DNA of 64,000 nucleotides from Nocardia sp. CC227C (GCF_030767025.1 NZ_JASITE010000006.1:124001-188000); one strand, 5' to 3'; positions 7,214 to 18,165 are shown, counted from the stretch's first letter. The notes: generated by a model not told the origin, from the letters alone. Translations and numbers: made by a program.

Positions 7214-9768
7214 GGCGGATCGGGGCGGGCTGGACCCGCTTCCGCCGGGTCCACCTCACCGCGCTGCTCTTCGACTGGCGCAGAACGATTTCCAGTGTGG
7301 TGGGAGTGGCGCTCGGCGTCACGCTGGTGCTCGGCATGGTCCAGTTGCAGCGCGAGGTGACCCGGCCGTTCGACGCCTTCGGGCCGTCCCTCACCGCCTA
7401 CGCCGGGGATCGCGTCATCCAGGTGACGCCCACCGTGGCCGGACGACTGCCGGTGGCGGTGGTGGAGCGACTGCGCACCGAGATTCCCGAGGCGGAGGCG
7501 GTGGTGCCGTTCGTCGCGGGCATGGCTCCGCTCGAGGTGGGCGGTACGCGGCACGGGTTCTTCGTCATGGGTGCGCCGTGCAGTATCGAACTGCTGGTGG
7601 GGCCGTTCGACTGCGAGGAGCGCGCGCGCACCGAACGCCCCGCCGACGGGCCCGGGGTGCCGTTCGAGATACCCGCCGTGGTCGCCGAGCGACTCGGACT
7701 GCGCCTCGGCGACGAGGTGCGCATTCCCGGGCAGCCCGCCGGGAGCGCGCATCTGGGCTGGACCTTTCCCGAATACGATCGGGTGGCGGGGATCAACGGC
7801 GGCCATGTGCTCTTCGCCCCCGACACCGACAGCGCCGCGGATTTGTTGGGCGGCACCGGATTCGTGACGGCGGCGTTCGTGCTGCCCGCACCCGGCGCGG
7901 ATATCGCCGCCGAGGTGGAGCGGGTGGTGGCGGACGTGGCCGACGCCGGACCGCCGCGCCCGCAGCTTCCGGTGGTCTACGCGGGCGCGAAGCAGAGCCT
8001 GCAGCTCACGGCGCTGAGCGGGATCCTGGTGGGAATTCTCATCGCGGTCAATACCATTCTGCTCGGTATCGAGGAGCGGCGCTCCGTCATGGGCACGATC
8101 GGCGCGATCGGCGCGACACCGCGCGCGCTGCTGGCCGGATTCCTCGGCGAGGGCGCGGTGATCGGGGCGGTCGGCGGCCTGGTGGCCGTGCCCACCGGAT
8201 TCCTGCTGGGCGACTTCCTCATCGACCGTTTCGGCCGCACCATGCTCGACGGTTCCGGGGCCGAGATCGCGGCCGCATGGGACCCCGGGCTGATCGGCCT
8301 CGGCGTCGGCGCGGGCGTGCTCTGCGGGGTGGTCGCCATGGCGGGCCCGGCCTGGCGGCTGGTTCGCGACCGGCCGCTGGCGGCCATGTCGAGCTTCGGC
8401 GTGGTGCGCGGCGGCCGCCGGATTCGGCCCTGGGTGCTGATCCTCGGCCTGGTCACCATCGCGGGTGCGGTGGCCCTGCTGGAACGCTTCCAGCGCGGCC
8501 TGGTGGACCTGAACCTCGGCAGCAGCGGACTGTTCCTCGGACTGGCCGGGCTCGCGGCCGTAACCCTGTGGGCCACACCGCGCATCGCCATCGCGCTGAC
8601 CGACCTGCTGGCCCGTCGCCGTCCGCGCACCGGACGGCTCGTGGCCGCCGACATCCGCCGCTACGCCACCCTGTTCGCCACCACGGTGGCGGTCATGACC
8701 GTGGGCACCAGCCTGGCGGTCGGCTCCGCCAGCGTGCAGCGGCTGGCGGCCGATCAGGTGGCCGAGCAGAAGGCACAGCGGCTCTCCGACGCCCTCGTCA
8801 TCGCACCGCAGGCCATTCTGGATCAGCGTCGCGGACGCATAGCGCCCGCGACGTTCGAACTGATCGAACGGGCCGCGGGCGGGCGGGAGATCGCCTCGCG
8901 GTGGACGGCCATGATCCCGTCCGCGACCGAACCGCGCATCGTGGTCGGGGTGGACCCGGGCGGCTGGTACGCGGAGGCGTCGGTCGACGGCGGCACCGAC
9001 GCGCAGGCGCTGTGGCGCGGTATGCGCGCGGGGGAGATCGGACTGAGCGAGGTGGCGGCCGGACGCCTCGGCGTCGGTGTCGGAGACGCCGTGGCGCTGC
9101 CGACACCGCAGGGGCGCAAGGAATTCCGGGTGGCCGGGCTGTTCCGGCCGCGCGTGATCAACGATTCCACCCTCGGCGATATCGTCCTGGTCTCGGCGGC
9201 CTCGGCCGAACGGAACTGGGGGGCGGTGCGGGACCAGGTGATCGTGCGCTACGACTCCGCCGCCGACGCGGCCGCCCACCGCGAGGACTACCTCGCCCTG
9301 GGCGCGGGGCTGTCGGTGTACGACGACGACACCTGGCGGGCGACCGGCGAACGCGCCATCACCCGATTCTTCGATCCGTTCACCATCAGTGGCTACGTCA
9401 TGATGATCACGGCGGGCATCAGCGTGCTCAATGTGTTCGTCCTCGCCCTGGTGCAGCGGCGGCGCGAGCGCGCGGTACTGCGGGCCATCGGCAGCACCGT
9501 GGGCACCGAACGCGCCGTCGTGCTGGCACAGGCGGCACTGCTGGCCGGGCTCACCATCGCCTTCGCCGCCGCCGGGGGATTGGGGCTCATCCAGCTCCAG
9601 GCCACCGCGTCTCCGGTGTTCTACGGCTTCCAACTCACCTGGGGCGTGGTCGCCGGTCCGCTGCTGGTGACCGCGGGGGCCGTCCTCGCCCTGGTGGCGG
9701 CGGCCAGCCTCTATCCGGTCTACCGGGCCGGGCGGTTGGAGACCGTGGAGGTGCTGCGCTCGGAGTGA
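7210..9768 (+). CDS. FtsX-like ABC permease (two FtsX domains)
   Basis: GTG start inside the ATPase stop (GTGA overlap); 852 residues. A single N-terminal membrane segment is followed by a long extracytoplasmic region, a three-helix FtsX domain near 255-380, a second periplasmic region after about 490, and a second FtsX domain near 720-850. This duplicated layout is usual for actinobacterial MacB-like exporters. With the upstream ATPase it forms a complete exporter, most likely moving the product of this cluster or a lipid/lipoprotein substrate. Its 3' end overlaps the convergent LysR gene by 49 bases. Confidence 0.9.
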   Translation: MRRIGAGWTRFRRVHLTALLFDWRRTISSVVGVALGVTLVLGMVQLQREVTRPFDAFGPSLTAYAGDRVIQVTPTVAGRLPVAVVERLRTEIPEAEAVVPFVAGMAPLEVGGTRHGFFVMGAPCSIELLVGPFDCEERARTERPADGPGVPFEIPAVVAERLGLRLGDEVRIPGQPAGSAHLGWTFPEYDRVAGINGGHVLFAPDTDSAADLLGGTGFVTAAFVLPAPGADIAAEVERVVADVADAGPPRPQLPVVYAGAKQSLQLTALSGILVGILIAVNTILLGIEERRSVMGTIGAIGATPRALLAGFLGEGAVIGAVGGLVAVPTGFLLGDFLIDRFGRTMLDGSGAEIAAAWDPGLIGLGVGAGVLCGVVAMAGPAWRLVRDRPLAAMSSFGVVRGGRRIRPWVLILGLVTIAGAVALLERFQRGLVDLNLGSSGLFLGLAGLAAVTLWATPRIAIALTDLLARRRPRTGRLVAADIRRYATLFATTVAVMTVGTSLAVGSASVQRLAADQVAEQKAQRLSDALVIAPQAILDQRRGRIAPATFELIERAAGGREIASRWTAMIPSATEPRIVVGVDPGGWYAEASVDGGTDAQALWRGMRAGEIGLSEVAAGRLGVGVGDAVALPTPQGRKEFRVAGLFRPRVINDSTLGDIVLVSAASAERNWGAVRDQVIVRYDSAADAAAHREDYLALGAGLSVYDDDTWRATGERAITRFFDPFTISGYVMMITAGISVLNVFVLALVQRRRERAVLRAIGSTVGTERAVVLAQAALLAGLTIAFAAAGGLGLIQLQATASPVFYGFQLTWGVVAGPLLVTAGAVLALVAAASLYPVYRAGRLETVEVLRSE

Positions 9769-10640
9769 CAGCGGCGGAAGGCCGCCGCCCCCACCGCGGT
9801 CGAATCGGTGATGTGCTCGATGAACAGCCGGGCGGTGGGGGTGGGCGTGCGGGTGGTGACCGCATGCCACGGGCGGTCGAGGGGAGTGCCCTCGACCGCC
9901 AGCAGTTGCAGTGATCCCTCGGTCAGGTCGCTGTCGATGGCATCGCTGTGGATCAGGGTGATGCCCAACCCTTCCCGGGCCGCCGCCAGCACCGCGCCGT
10001 GGGTGCCCAGGGTGAGGGTGGGCGGCGCGATCTCCAGGCGGTCCAGCAAGGCGAGGGTGGTGTCGCGGGTACCGGATCCCTTGCCGCGCAACAGCCACGT
10101 CGCGGTGGCCGGGTCGGTGAACCGCCCCGGCGCTCCCACCACCACCAGGCGGCTCGGGCGCAGCGCCCGGGTGATCAGCCCGCCGTCGCCGGGCGGTCTG
10201 CCCGCGATGACGAGATCAGTTTCGTGATGGGTCAATTCGAGGAACAGCACATCGCGCGGGTGGATCGACAAGCCCACCTCGACATCCGGATAACGGGTGC
10301 GGAACGAAGCCAGCAGCCGCAGCAGCACGTACTCGCCCGCGGTGGCGACCACCCCGATGCGCAGCCGCCCGGTCTCGGCGCGTTGCACCGCCGCGTGCGC
10401 CTCGTTCATCAGACCCAGAATGCTGCGGCAGTAGTCGGCGTAGATGCGCCCCGCTTCGGTGAGGGCGATCCCGCGCCCCGATTTGGCGATGAGTTTGGCC
10501 CCCAACTGCTTTTCGATGTGCGCCACGGCGGCCGACGCGGCCGCCTCGGTGATGTGCAGCTGCGCGGCGGCGCGGCGAATACTGCTGTGCCGGGCCACGG
10601 CCAGAAAGGTTTCCATCCGAACCGCGCTGACCGTACCCAT
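9720..10640 (-). CDS. cbbR: LysR-family regulator, CbbR-like
   Basis: ATG at 10640 gives 306 residues, normal for LysR proteins. The N-terminal helix-turn-helix is clear: M-E-T-F-L-A-V-A-R-H-S-S-I-R-R-A-A, then L-H-I-T-E-A-A-A-S-A-A-V and the wing with L-T-E-A-G. The rest is a periplasmic-binding-protein-like effector domain. It is divergent from cbbL across a 124-base gap containing a 17-bp inverted repeat, the standard arrangement for CbbR, which activates RuBisCO operons in response to metabolites such as RuBP or NADPH. The symbol is given from this position; the protein alone would only say LysR. Confidence 0.8.
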   Translation of the reverse strand: MGTVSAVRMETFLAVARHSSIRRAAAQLHITEAAASAAVAHIEKQLGAKLIAKSGRGIALTEAGRIYADYCRSILGLMNEAHAAVQRAETGRLRIGVVATAGEYVLLRLLASFRTRYPDVEVGLSIHPRDVLFLELTHHETDLVIAGRPPGDGGLITRALRPSRLVVVGAPGRFTDPATATWLLRGKGSGTRDTTLALLDRLEIAPPTLTLGTHGAVLAAAREGLGITLIHSDAIDSDLTEGSLQLLAVEGTPLDRPWHAVTTRTPTPTARLFIEHITDSTAVGAAAFRRCHSERSTSTVSNRPAR

Positions 10641-10674
10641 CCACAGAAGGTAGCAAACTCCACGAAATAGTTGA

Positions 10675-12207
<1,533 letters not shown>

Positions 12208-12230
12208 CCGCTCGACGACAAGGAGCCGCA

Positions 12231-12653
12231 ATGTATCTGCGTCAGGGCACCTTCTCCCATCTGCCCGAACTCAGCGATGCCGATATCGCCGCCCAGGTGC
12301 GCTACGCCCTGCTCGAGAACTGGCCGGTATCCATCGAGTACACCGACGACCCGCATCCGCGCAACAGCTACTGGGAGATGTGGGGGCTGCCGCTGTTCGA
12401 TCTCGACGAGCCCGACGGGGTGCTCGCGGAGATCAACGCCTGCCGGGCCACCTTTCCGCGCCACTACATCCGCGTGAACGCCTACGACGCGAGTTACGGG
12501 CGGCAGACCACCGCCCTGAGCTTCCTGGTGCAGCGTCCACCCGTCGAGCCGGGCTTCCGACTCGACCGCACCGAGGATCGGGATAGGTTGCAGCGCTACG
12601 GTTTCCATGCCTACGCCACCGAGGCCCCACCCGGCGACCGGTATCGGGACTGA
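12231..12653 (+). CDS. cbbS: RuBisCO small subunit
   Basis: ATG after AAGGAG, 23 bases behind cbbL; 140 residues. Starts [12 protein letters not shown] and contains [13 protein letters not shown], the conserved core of form I small subunits. The C-terminal extension after the A-L-S-F-L-V-Q-R-P strand is typical of red-type enzymes, where it forms a beta-hairpin that replaces part of the assembly function. It pairs with CbbL in an L8S8 holoenzyme in the cytoplasm. Confidence 0.97.
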   Translation: MYLRQGTFSHLPELSDADIAAQVRYALLENWPVSIEYTDDPHPRNSYWEMWGLPLFDLDEPDGVLAEINACRATFPRHYIRVNAYDASYGRQTTALSFLVQRPPVEPGFRLDRTEDRDRLQRYGFHAYATEAPPGDRYRD

Positions 12654-12679
12654 CCGTACTACTCTGCGGGAGGCCGATT

Positions 12680-13738
12680 GTGAGTAAAGATCGCCACACG
12701 GCGCCGCCCGTTCGGAAGCCTGCATCCGAGCGTCCGGCGACCGGGTTTCAGATGCACCGTCCCGGGGTCACGAGCCCCGGCCCGATGCGCGGGTCGGCCG
12801 CGCCGGATCCTCGATCCGAGGATCCGGCGGCCGACCACCTGCTCGCCGACGACGCCCTGCTCGACCTGTCCACCGATGTCGCGGGCAAGGACGTCGCCGA
12901 CACCCTGGCCCGGCTCGACGCCGAGCTCATCGGTCTCGCCAATGTCAAACTCCGGGTGCGCGAGATCGCGTCCCTGCTGCTGATCGACCGCGCCCGGGAA
13001 CGATTCGGCCTGTGGGCGACCCGGCCCACCATGCATATGAGCTTCACCGGCGGACCGGGCACCGGCAAGACCACGGTCGCGCTGCGCATGGCCGAGATGC
13101 TGCACGCGCTGGGCTATATCCGCAAACCCAAGGTGCACACCGTCACCCGCGACGACCTGGTCGGCCAGTTCATCGGGCACACCGCACCCAAGACCAAGGA
13201 AGCGCTCGCCAAGGCCGCCGGGGGCGTGCTGTTCATCGACGAGGCGTACTACCTGTTCCGGCCGGAGAACGAGCGCGACTACGGCCAGGAGGTCATCGAG
13301 ATCCTGTTGCAGGAGATGGAGAACGAGCGCAACACCCTCGTCGTCATCTTCGCCGGCTACCCGGACCGGATGGAGACCTTCTTCTCCGCGAACCCGGGCC
13401 TGTCCTCCCGGGTGGCCCACCACATCGAGTTCCCCGACTACACCCACGCGGAACTGCTGAGCATCGCCCAGCTCATGGTGCGGCAGGAGAACTTCCGCTT
13501 CAACGAACCCGCCGTGCACGCGTTCTCGCGCTACCTCGAATTGCGCATGACACGACCGCGTTTCGCCAACGCCCGCAGCGTCCGCAACGCCCTGGACCGC
13601 TGCCGCCTGCGCCAGGCCAAGCGGCTGGTCGAACTGCACCGTCCCGTCGGCCGGGACGACCTGATCACCCTCACCGACGGTGATGTCTACGGCAGCAGTG
13701 TGTTCGCGGACGCCCCGCAGGAAGGGCCGTCCCCATGA
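12680..13738 (+). CDS. cbbX: CbbX, red-type RuBisCO activase (AAA+)
   Basis: GTG start with GGGAGG upstream; 352 residues. AAA+ core: Walker A GGPGTGKT at 124-131, Walker B V-L-F-I-D-E-A-Y-Y at 183-191, a pore-loop region around D-D-L-V-G-Q-F-I-G and an arginine-finger region S-S-R-V-A-H-H. CbbX uses ATP to pull the CbbL C-terminus and release inhibitory sugar phosphates. The first 75 or so residues are rich in Pro, Ala and Ser and are not part of the conserved protein of about 300 residues; either a disordered extension or a start set too far upstream. Confidence 0.95.
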   Translation: MSKDRHTAPPVRKPASERPATGFQMHRPGVTSPGPMRGSAAPDPRSEDPAADHLLADDALLDLSTDVAGKDVADTLARLDAELIGLANVKLRVREIASLLLIDRARERFGLWATRPTMHMSFTGGPGTGKTTVALRMAEMLHALGYIRKPKVHTVTRDDLVGQFIGHTAPKTKEALAKAAGGVLFIDEAYYLFRPENERDYGQEVIEILLQEMENERNTLVVIFAGYPDRMETFFSANPGLSSRVAHHIEFPDYTHAELLSIAQLMVRQENFRFNEPAVHAFSRYLELRMTRPRFANARSVRNALDRCRLRQAKRLVELHRPVGRDDLITLTDGDVYGSSVFADAPQEGPSP

Positions 13739-13742
13739 TGAA

Positions 13743-14825
13743 ATGAGAGGGCCCGTGCCCGAAGGACTGAAAACCCTCACCCGCTACACCATCGAGCAGG
13801 AGCACCGGCATCCCGGATCCTCCGGGGAGTTCTCGGCCCTGGTGAATGTGCTGGCCACGGCAACCAAGATCATCGCCAACCGGGTCACGCGGGGCGCGAT
13901 CGTGGGCTCGCTCGGGGCCGCCGACGCCGACAACCTGCCGATCACCGTGCACCGCAAGCTGGACGCCATCGCCCACGACGTGATGGTGGCCGAGACGCAG
14001 TGGACCGGGCCGCTGGCCGCGCTGGTCTCCGAACAGCTCAGCGGCGTGCACACGGTGCCGAGCGAGGTGCGGCGCGGGAAGTATCTGCTGGCCTTCGACC
14101 CACTCGACGGGTCCAGCAATATCGACGTGAATCTGCCCGTCGGAACAATTTTCAGTGTGCTGCGCGCCCCCGAGGACGGGCACGAGCCGACGGCGGCGGA
14201 CTTCCTGCAACCCGGAGCGCAGCAGGTGTGCGCCGGATTCACCCTCTACGGGCCCGCCACCATGCTGGTGCTCACCACCGGCGACGGCGTGGACGGGTTC
14301 ACCCTGGACCGCGAGATCGGTGCGTTCGTGCTCACCCATCCGCGCATGCGCATCCCCGACGACACCTCCGGATTCGCCATCAACGCCTCCAACGAGCGGT
14401 TCTGGGAACGGCCGGTGCGCCGGTACGTGCACGAATGCCTGGAGGGCATGGACGGGCCGCGCGGGCGGGATTTCAATATGCGGTGGGTGGCCTCGCTGGT
14501 CGCCGACATCTTCCACATCCTCACGCGCGGCGGGGTGTACCTGTACCCGCGCGACACCCGCAAGCGGCCGCCGCGCGTGTCCCTGCTGTACGGGGCCAAT
14601 CCGATCGCCCTCATCGTCGAACAGGCCGGCGGGCGGGCGACCACGGGCGATGAACGGGTGCTCGAGGTGCGGCCGGACGAGCTGCACCAGCGCATCCCGT
14701 TCATCTTCGGCTCCCGCAACGAGGTCGAGCGCATCGAGCGCTACCACCGCGAACCCGAGGCGGGGCCGTCGTTCGACGCCTCGCTGTTCGGCACGCGCTC
14801 GCTGTTCCGGTCGGCGGGCCGCTGA
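13743..14825 (+). CDS. fbp: class I fructose-1,6-bisphosphatase
   Basis: 360 residues. The metal/substrate motif D-P-L-D-G-S-S-N-I-D-V-N lies at about 119-130, followed by P-V-G-T-I-F-S; G-A-N-P-I-A-L-I-V-E-Q-A-G-G near the C-terminus is also a family signature. It removes the 1-phosphate from fructose-1,6-bisphosphate in RuBP regeneration. In actinobacteria the housekeeping FBPase is usually the class II GlpX type, so a class I enzyme between cbbX and prk is a dedicated Calvin-cycle copy. Start is uncertain: ATG 13743 or GTG 13755, the latter having GAGAGG just upstream. Confidence 0.95.
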   Translation: MRGPVPEGLKTLTRYTIEQEHRHPGSSGEFSALVNVLATATKIIANRVTRGAIVGSLGAADADNLPITVHRKLDAIAHDVMVAETQWTGPLAALVSEQLSGVHTVPSEVRRGKYLLAFDPLDGSSNIDVNLPVGTIFSVLRAPEDGHEPTAADFLQPGAQQVCAGFTLYGPATMLVLTTGDGVDGFTLDREIGAFVLTHPRMRIPDDTSGFAINASNERFWERPVRRYVHECLEGMDGPRGRDFNMRWVASLVADIFHILTRGGVYLYPRDTRKRPPRVSLLYGANPIALIVEQAGGRATTGDERVLEVRPDELHQRIPFIFGSRNEVERIERYHREPEAGPSFDASLFGTRSLFRSAGR

Positions 14826-14878
14826 CCGGGCCGACCCCGTCGGGGTCGATTCCGTTGTCCGGCAATCGAGGAGGTGCC

Positions 14879-15757
14879 ATGTCGGTCAAACATCCCGTGG
14901 TCGCGATCACCGGGTCGTCCGGTGCGGGGACGACCAGTGTCACGCGGACGTTCCAGGAGATATTCCGCCGGGAAGGGATCAGTGCGGTGATCGTCGAGGG
15001 GGATTCGTTCCACCGCTACGACCGCAACGAGATGCGCATGGCCATGGCCGAGGCCGAACAGCAGCGGAATCTGTCCTTCTCGCACTTCGGTCCGGAGGCG
15101 AACCTGCTCGCCGAACTGGAGGCGCTGTTCCGCGACTACGGGGACACCGGCGTCGGCATGGTGCGCCGCTATCTGCACGACGAGAACGAGGCCAAACCCT
15201 ACGGGCAGCCGCCGGGCACCTTCACCCCGTGGGAGGAACTGCCGCCCGGCAGCGATCTGCTGTTCTACGAGGGCCTGCACGGGGCGGCGGTCACCGACAC
15301 CCTCGACGTGGCCCGGCATACGGACCTGCTGGTGGGCGTGGTGCCCATCGTGAATCTGGAGTGGATTCAGAAGGTGCACCGCGACAAGACCGAACGCGGC
15401 TACTCCAGCGAGGCCATCATCGACACCATCCTGCGGCGTATGCCCGACTACGTGAAGTACATCTGTCCGCAGTTCTCCCGGACCTATGTGAACTTCCAGC
15501 GGGTGCCGACCGTGGACACCTCGAATCCGTTCACCGCGCGCACCATTCCCACCGCCGACGAGAGCTTCGTGGTGATCCGCTTCGCCGATCCGAAGGTGAT
15601 CGACTTCCCGTATCTGCTGTCCATGCTGCACGATTCGTTCATGTCGCGGCCCAACTGCATCGTGGTGCCGGGCGGCAAGATGGACCTGGCCATGCAGCTC
15701 ATCTTCACCCCGCTCATCCTGCGCCTGATGGACAAGCGGCCCAAGCGATCCCGGTAG
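14879..15757 (+). CDS. prk: phosphoribulokinase
   Basis: ATG preceded by GAGGAGG; 292 residues, the length of bacterial (class I) PRK. P-loop G-S-S-G-A-G-T-T at 12-19, then V-I-V-E-G-D-S-F-H-R-Y with the catalytic Asp, S-F-S-H-F-G-P-E-A-N, and F-Y-E-G-L-H-G near 130. It phosphorylates ribulose-5-phosphate to RuBP, the reaction that together with RuBisCO defines the Calvin cycle. Last gene of the cbb operon. Transketolase and aldolase genes are not in the window. Confidence 0.96.
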   Translation: MSVKHPVVAITGSSGAGTTSVTRTFQEIFRREGISAVIVEGDSFHRYDRNEMRMAMAEAEQQRNLSFSHFGPEANLLAELEALFRDYGDTGVGMVRRYLHDENEAKPYGQPPGTFTPWEELPPGSDLLFYEGLHGAAVTDTLDVARHTDLLVGVVPIVNLEWIQKVHRDKTERGYSSEAIIDTILRRMPDYVKYICPQFSRTYVNFQRVPTVDTSNPFTARTIPTADESFVVIRFADPKVIDFPYLLSMLHDSFMSRPNCIVVPGGKMDLAMQLIFTPLILRLMDKRPKRSR

Positions 15758-15783
15758 CGCCCGGCACCCGATGCGACGGTGCG

Positions 15784-17409
15784 TCAGGTCTCGCGCACGG
15801 CGACTCCCAGGTCCGCACAGGCGCGGGCGGCGCTCTCCAGCGCGCCCTCGATCCAGGCGCGACCTCGGGTCGAGGTGCCGTCCCCGGCGAAGACGACGCG
15901 GCCGTCCATTTCCGGTGTGCGGGTGTCGGGACCGATCTCCACGGCCTGACCGGGCAGGTAGACCGCGGCCTCACCGCCCGCCCAGCGGTCCTGCGCCCAC
16001 GAGTGCGAGGCGAAACCGCCGGTCCAGGCCGCGCGGACGTGATCGCCGTAGCGCTCGACGAGATGGTCCAGGCATTCGGCGGCACGATGCTCCGGGGTCA
16101 ACGCGTCCCAGGCGCGGGCGTCGTCGGACCAGGTGTAGGAGGCGATGACGACACCGCCGTCGCCGACCGGATGCGACGGGTACACCGTCACCCGAGGCGC
16201 GGTGTCGGTGACGTCCACTCCGCCGTGTCCCTCCCACCAGCGAGTGGAGAATTCCAGGAAGGTCTTGGTGGCGGCGTCGTGATGCAGTTCGGCGATGGCG
16301 CGCTGCTTGCCGTAAGACAGGTGCGGACGGAAGGTCAGATGCCGCAGCAGCGAGAACGGCGCGGTGACCACCACGCGGTCGGCCTCGAGGACGGCGGCGT
16401 CCGGGCCGTGGGTCACCCGCACGCGGGCGTCGTGGCCGTCGATGGCGGTGACCTCCGCACCGGTGCGCAGGTCGACCCCGGCCGCCACCGCCGCGAAGCC
16501 CAGTTCGGAGGTCAAACGGTCGGTGCCGTCGATGATTTCGACGAGTTCGGTACCCGGCTTCAGGTATGTCGCGGTCATCATGTTGTGGGTGAGGCTGAGA
16601 CCCATGCGTGCGGTGAGCCCTTCGGTCGAGCCCACGTAGTCGATCTGGCCTTCGGTCAGGCCGTGCGTGGTGAGCCAATCCCGCAGGGACAGCTCGTCGT
16701 AGCGGGCCAGGAAACCGGTCCAGTCCTCGACATCGGAGTCGGCGTCGATACGTGCCGCCCCGAAGGCGTCGTCGAGCAGGGCGCGGCCGGGGATCGCGTC
16801 CAGACCGAAGACCGCGGCGATGGTGCCGGGATCGCGCTCGTATTCCGCCCGGGTGGACAGCCGCCCGCCCGCCTGCACCGTGCGCTCCGGGTGACCGAGC
16901 AGGAACGGGCGGGTGGGCAGTCCCAAGCGGCGCAGCATGCCGATGGTCAGGCCATGCGTCGTGGGAATGCGCATGGCGCCCGCCTCGGCATGACCGCCGG
17001 TGCGGGCGAACTCGTCGCGCAGCGTGCGGATGCGCCCGCCGATGCGGTCCGAACCCTCCAACACCACCACCCGGTGACCGGCCCGCGCCAGCACCCAGGC
17101 GGAGGCCAGTCCGGCGACGCCCGCACCCACGACCGCGATATCGAGAGGCTGCGCGGCCGGTTCCGGGCCGCCGCCGTAGAGCAGACGACCGTAGCGGGTA
17201 CGCAGATTCGCGCCCGACTCGTCCACGCCCAGAATGTCCCGCGCGACCAGACGCGCCCGGTCCAGCCGGGCGTCGGTGATTCTGGTCGGGCCCAGCAGTA
17301 CCGCATTGCGCTCCCGCCCCGCGACGGTGGCGCCGAGCACCCCGCCCAGTGCCAGACTCACTCCACCGACCGCGGCCGTACGCAACAGATCTCGCCGTCG
17401 AATGATCAC
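15784..17409 (-). CDS. FAD-dependent amine oxidase with Tat signal
   Basis: The GTG at 17409 sits 6 bases after GGAGGT; the earlier GTG at 17415 abuts the ribosome site and is less likely. About 541 residues. It starts M-I-I-R-R-R-D-L-L-R with a hydrophobic stretch ending near residue 30, a Tat-type signal. The FAD-binding V-V-G-A-G-V-A-G is at 93-100, followed by V-V-V-L-E-G-S-D-R-I-G-G-R-I, the amine/L-amino-acid oxidase signature, and a C-terminal V-V-F-A-G-D-G-T-S segment. It should oxidise an amine or amino acid outside the membrane, releasing H2O2. The substrate is not evident from neighbours. Confidence 0.88.
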   Translation of the reverse strand: MIIRRRDLLRTAAVGGVSLALGGVLGATVAGRERNAVLLGPTRITDARLDRARLVARDILGVDESGANLRTRYGRLLYGGGPEPAAQPLDIAVVGAGVAGLASAWVLARAGHRVVVLEGSDRIGGRIRTLRDEFARTGGHAEAGAMRIPTTHGLTIGMLRRLGLPTRPFLLGHPERTVQAGGRLSTRAEYERDPGTIAAVFGLDAIPGRALLDDAFGAARIDADSDVEDWTGFLARYDELSLRDWLTTHGLTEGQIDYVGSTEGLTARMGLSLTHNMMTATYLKPGTELVEIIDGTDRLTSELGFAAVAAGVDLRTGAEVTAIDGHDARVRVTHGPDAAVLEADRVVVTAPFSLLRHLTFRPHLSYGKQRAIAELHHDAATKTFLEFSTRWWEGHGGVDVTDTAPRVTVYPSHPVGDGGVVIASYTWSDDARAWDALTPEHRAAECLDHLVERYGDHVRAAWTGGFASHSWAQDRWAGGEAAVYLPGQAVEIGPDTRTPEMDGRVVFAGDGTSTRGRAWIEGALESAARACADLGVAVRET

Positions 17410-17432
17410 ACGCACACCTCCGAAATATCGGT

Positions 17433-17464
17433 CGGCGGCCGTTTCCCGTGGAAAACGGCCGCCG
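17433..17464. terminator. hairpin between HdeD-like gene and amine oxidase gene
   Basis: A 12-bp perfect inverted repeat (CGGCGGCCGTTT with AAACGGCCGCCG) around an 8-base loop lies between the two minus-strand genes. No long U-tract follows, so it could be a factor-independent terminator of the actinobacterial kind or a processing site. Confidence 0.5.
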
Positions 17465-17481
17465 GAATGGACGTGAATTTG

Positions 17482-18069
17482 CTACAGCTCCCGGGGAAGG
17501 CTCTTGGCGTCGCTCTTCACCTGGAAAGCGGAGATGATCTCCATGATGCCGATGACGATGAGCCAGCAGCCCACCACCAAGGTCAGCGCGCCGATCGACG
17601 CGAACGGGACCGCGATGAGCCAGCCGCCGGCGATGGCGAGCAGGATGCCGAAGAAGATCGACCAGCCCCGGCCCGGCATACCCTCCGCCGCGATCGCCGT
17701 GACCAACACGGTGACGCCGCGGAAGATCCAGCCGATGCCGATCCAGATGGCCAGCAGCCAGATCGCGTTCAGCTCGTCGCGGAAGCAGAAGAATCCCAGA
17801 ATGAACGACAGAATGGCGCTGATGAACGACAGAATGCGCATTCCGGTGCTGATGTGCCCGCCGAAGGCGGCGACGAGCTGGAAGATACCCGAGACGATCA
17901 GATAAATACCGAAGAGGACACCCGCGACCACCAGGGTTTTTCCGGGCCAGACGAGGATGATGATACCGAGCGCCACCGAGAGAACGCCGGTGACCAGAAT
18001 CCACTGCCAGGCGCTGCGGGCCAGCATATTGAGCGGCCCCGCCGACACTTCCTCTTTGCTGGTTGTCAT
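17482..18069 (-). CDS. HdeD family (DUF308) membrane protein
   Basis: 195 residues, almost entirely six hydrophobic segments of about 20 residues, starting at W-I-L-V-T-G-V-L-S-V-A-L-G-I and ending before K-S-D-A-K-S-L-P-R-E-L. The paired-helix pattern with G-I at the end of each first helix and R-G between segments is that of HdeD/DUF308 proteins. In enterobacteria HdeD is linked to acid resistance; in actinobacteria the role is unknown. Probably monocistronic from a promoter near 18100. Confidence 0.85.
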   Translation of the reverse strand: MTTSKEEVSAGPLNMLARSAWQWILVTGVLSVALGIIILVWPGKTLVVAGVLFGIYLIVSGIFQLVAAFGGHISTGMRILSFISAILSFILGFFCFRDELNAIWLLAIWIGIGWIFRGVTVLVTAIAAEGMPGRGWSIFFGILLAIAGGWLIAVPFASIGALTLVVGCWLIVIGIMEIISAFQVKSDAKSLPREL

Positions 18070-18165
18070 GGCGACAGAATAAGCACAGGTGAGGCCATTA
18101 GCGGGGAGGTTGCCTGGTGTTGTAAGAGGCTTGTGACCGGGAGTGCCGCGCCCGCTGCGGTAGAG

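Noticed and set aside
7144..10098. A 984-codon minus-strand open frame opposite the ABC permease
   Set aside because: Composition is His/Arg/Gly-rich without domains; the opposite strand encodes a clear FtsX permease.
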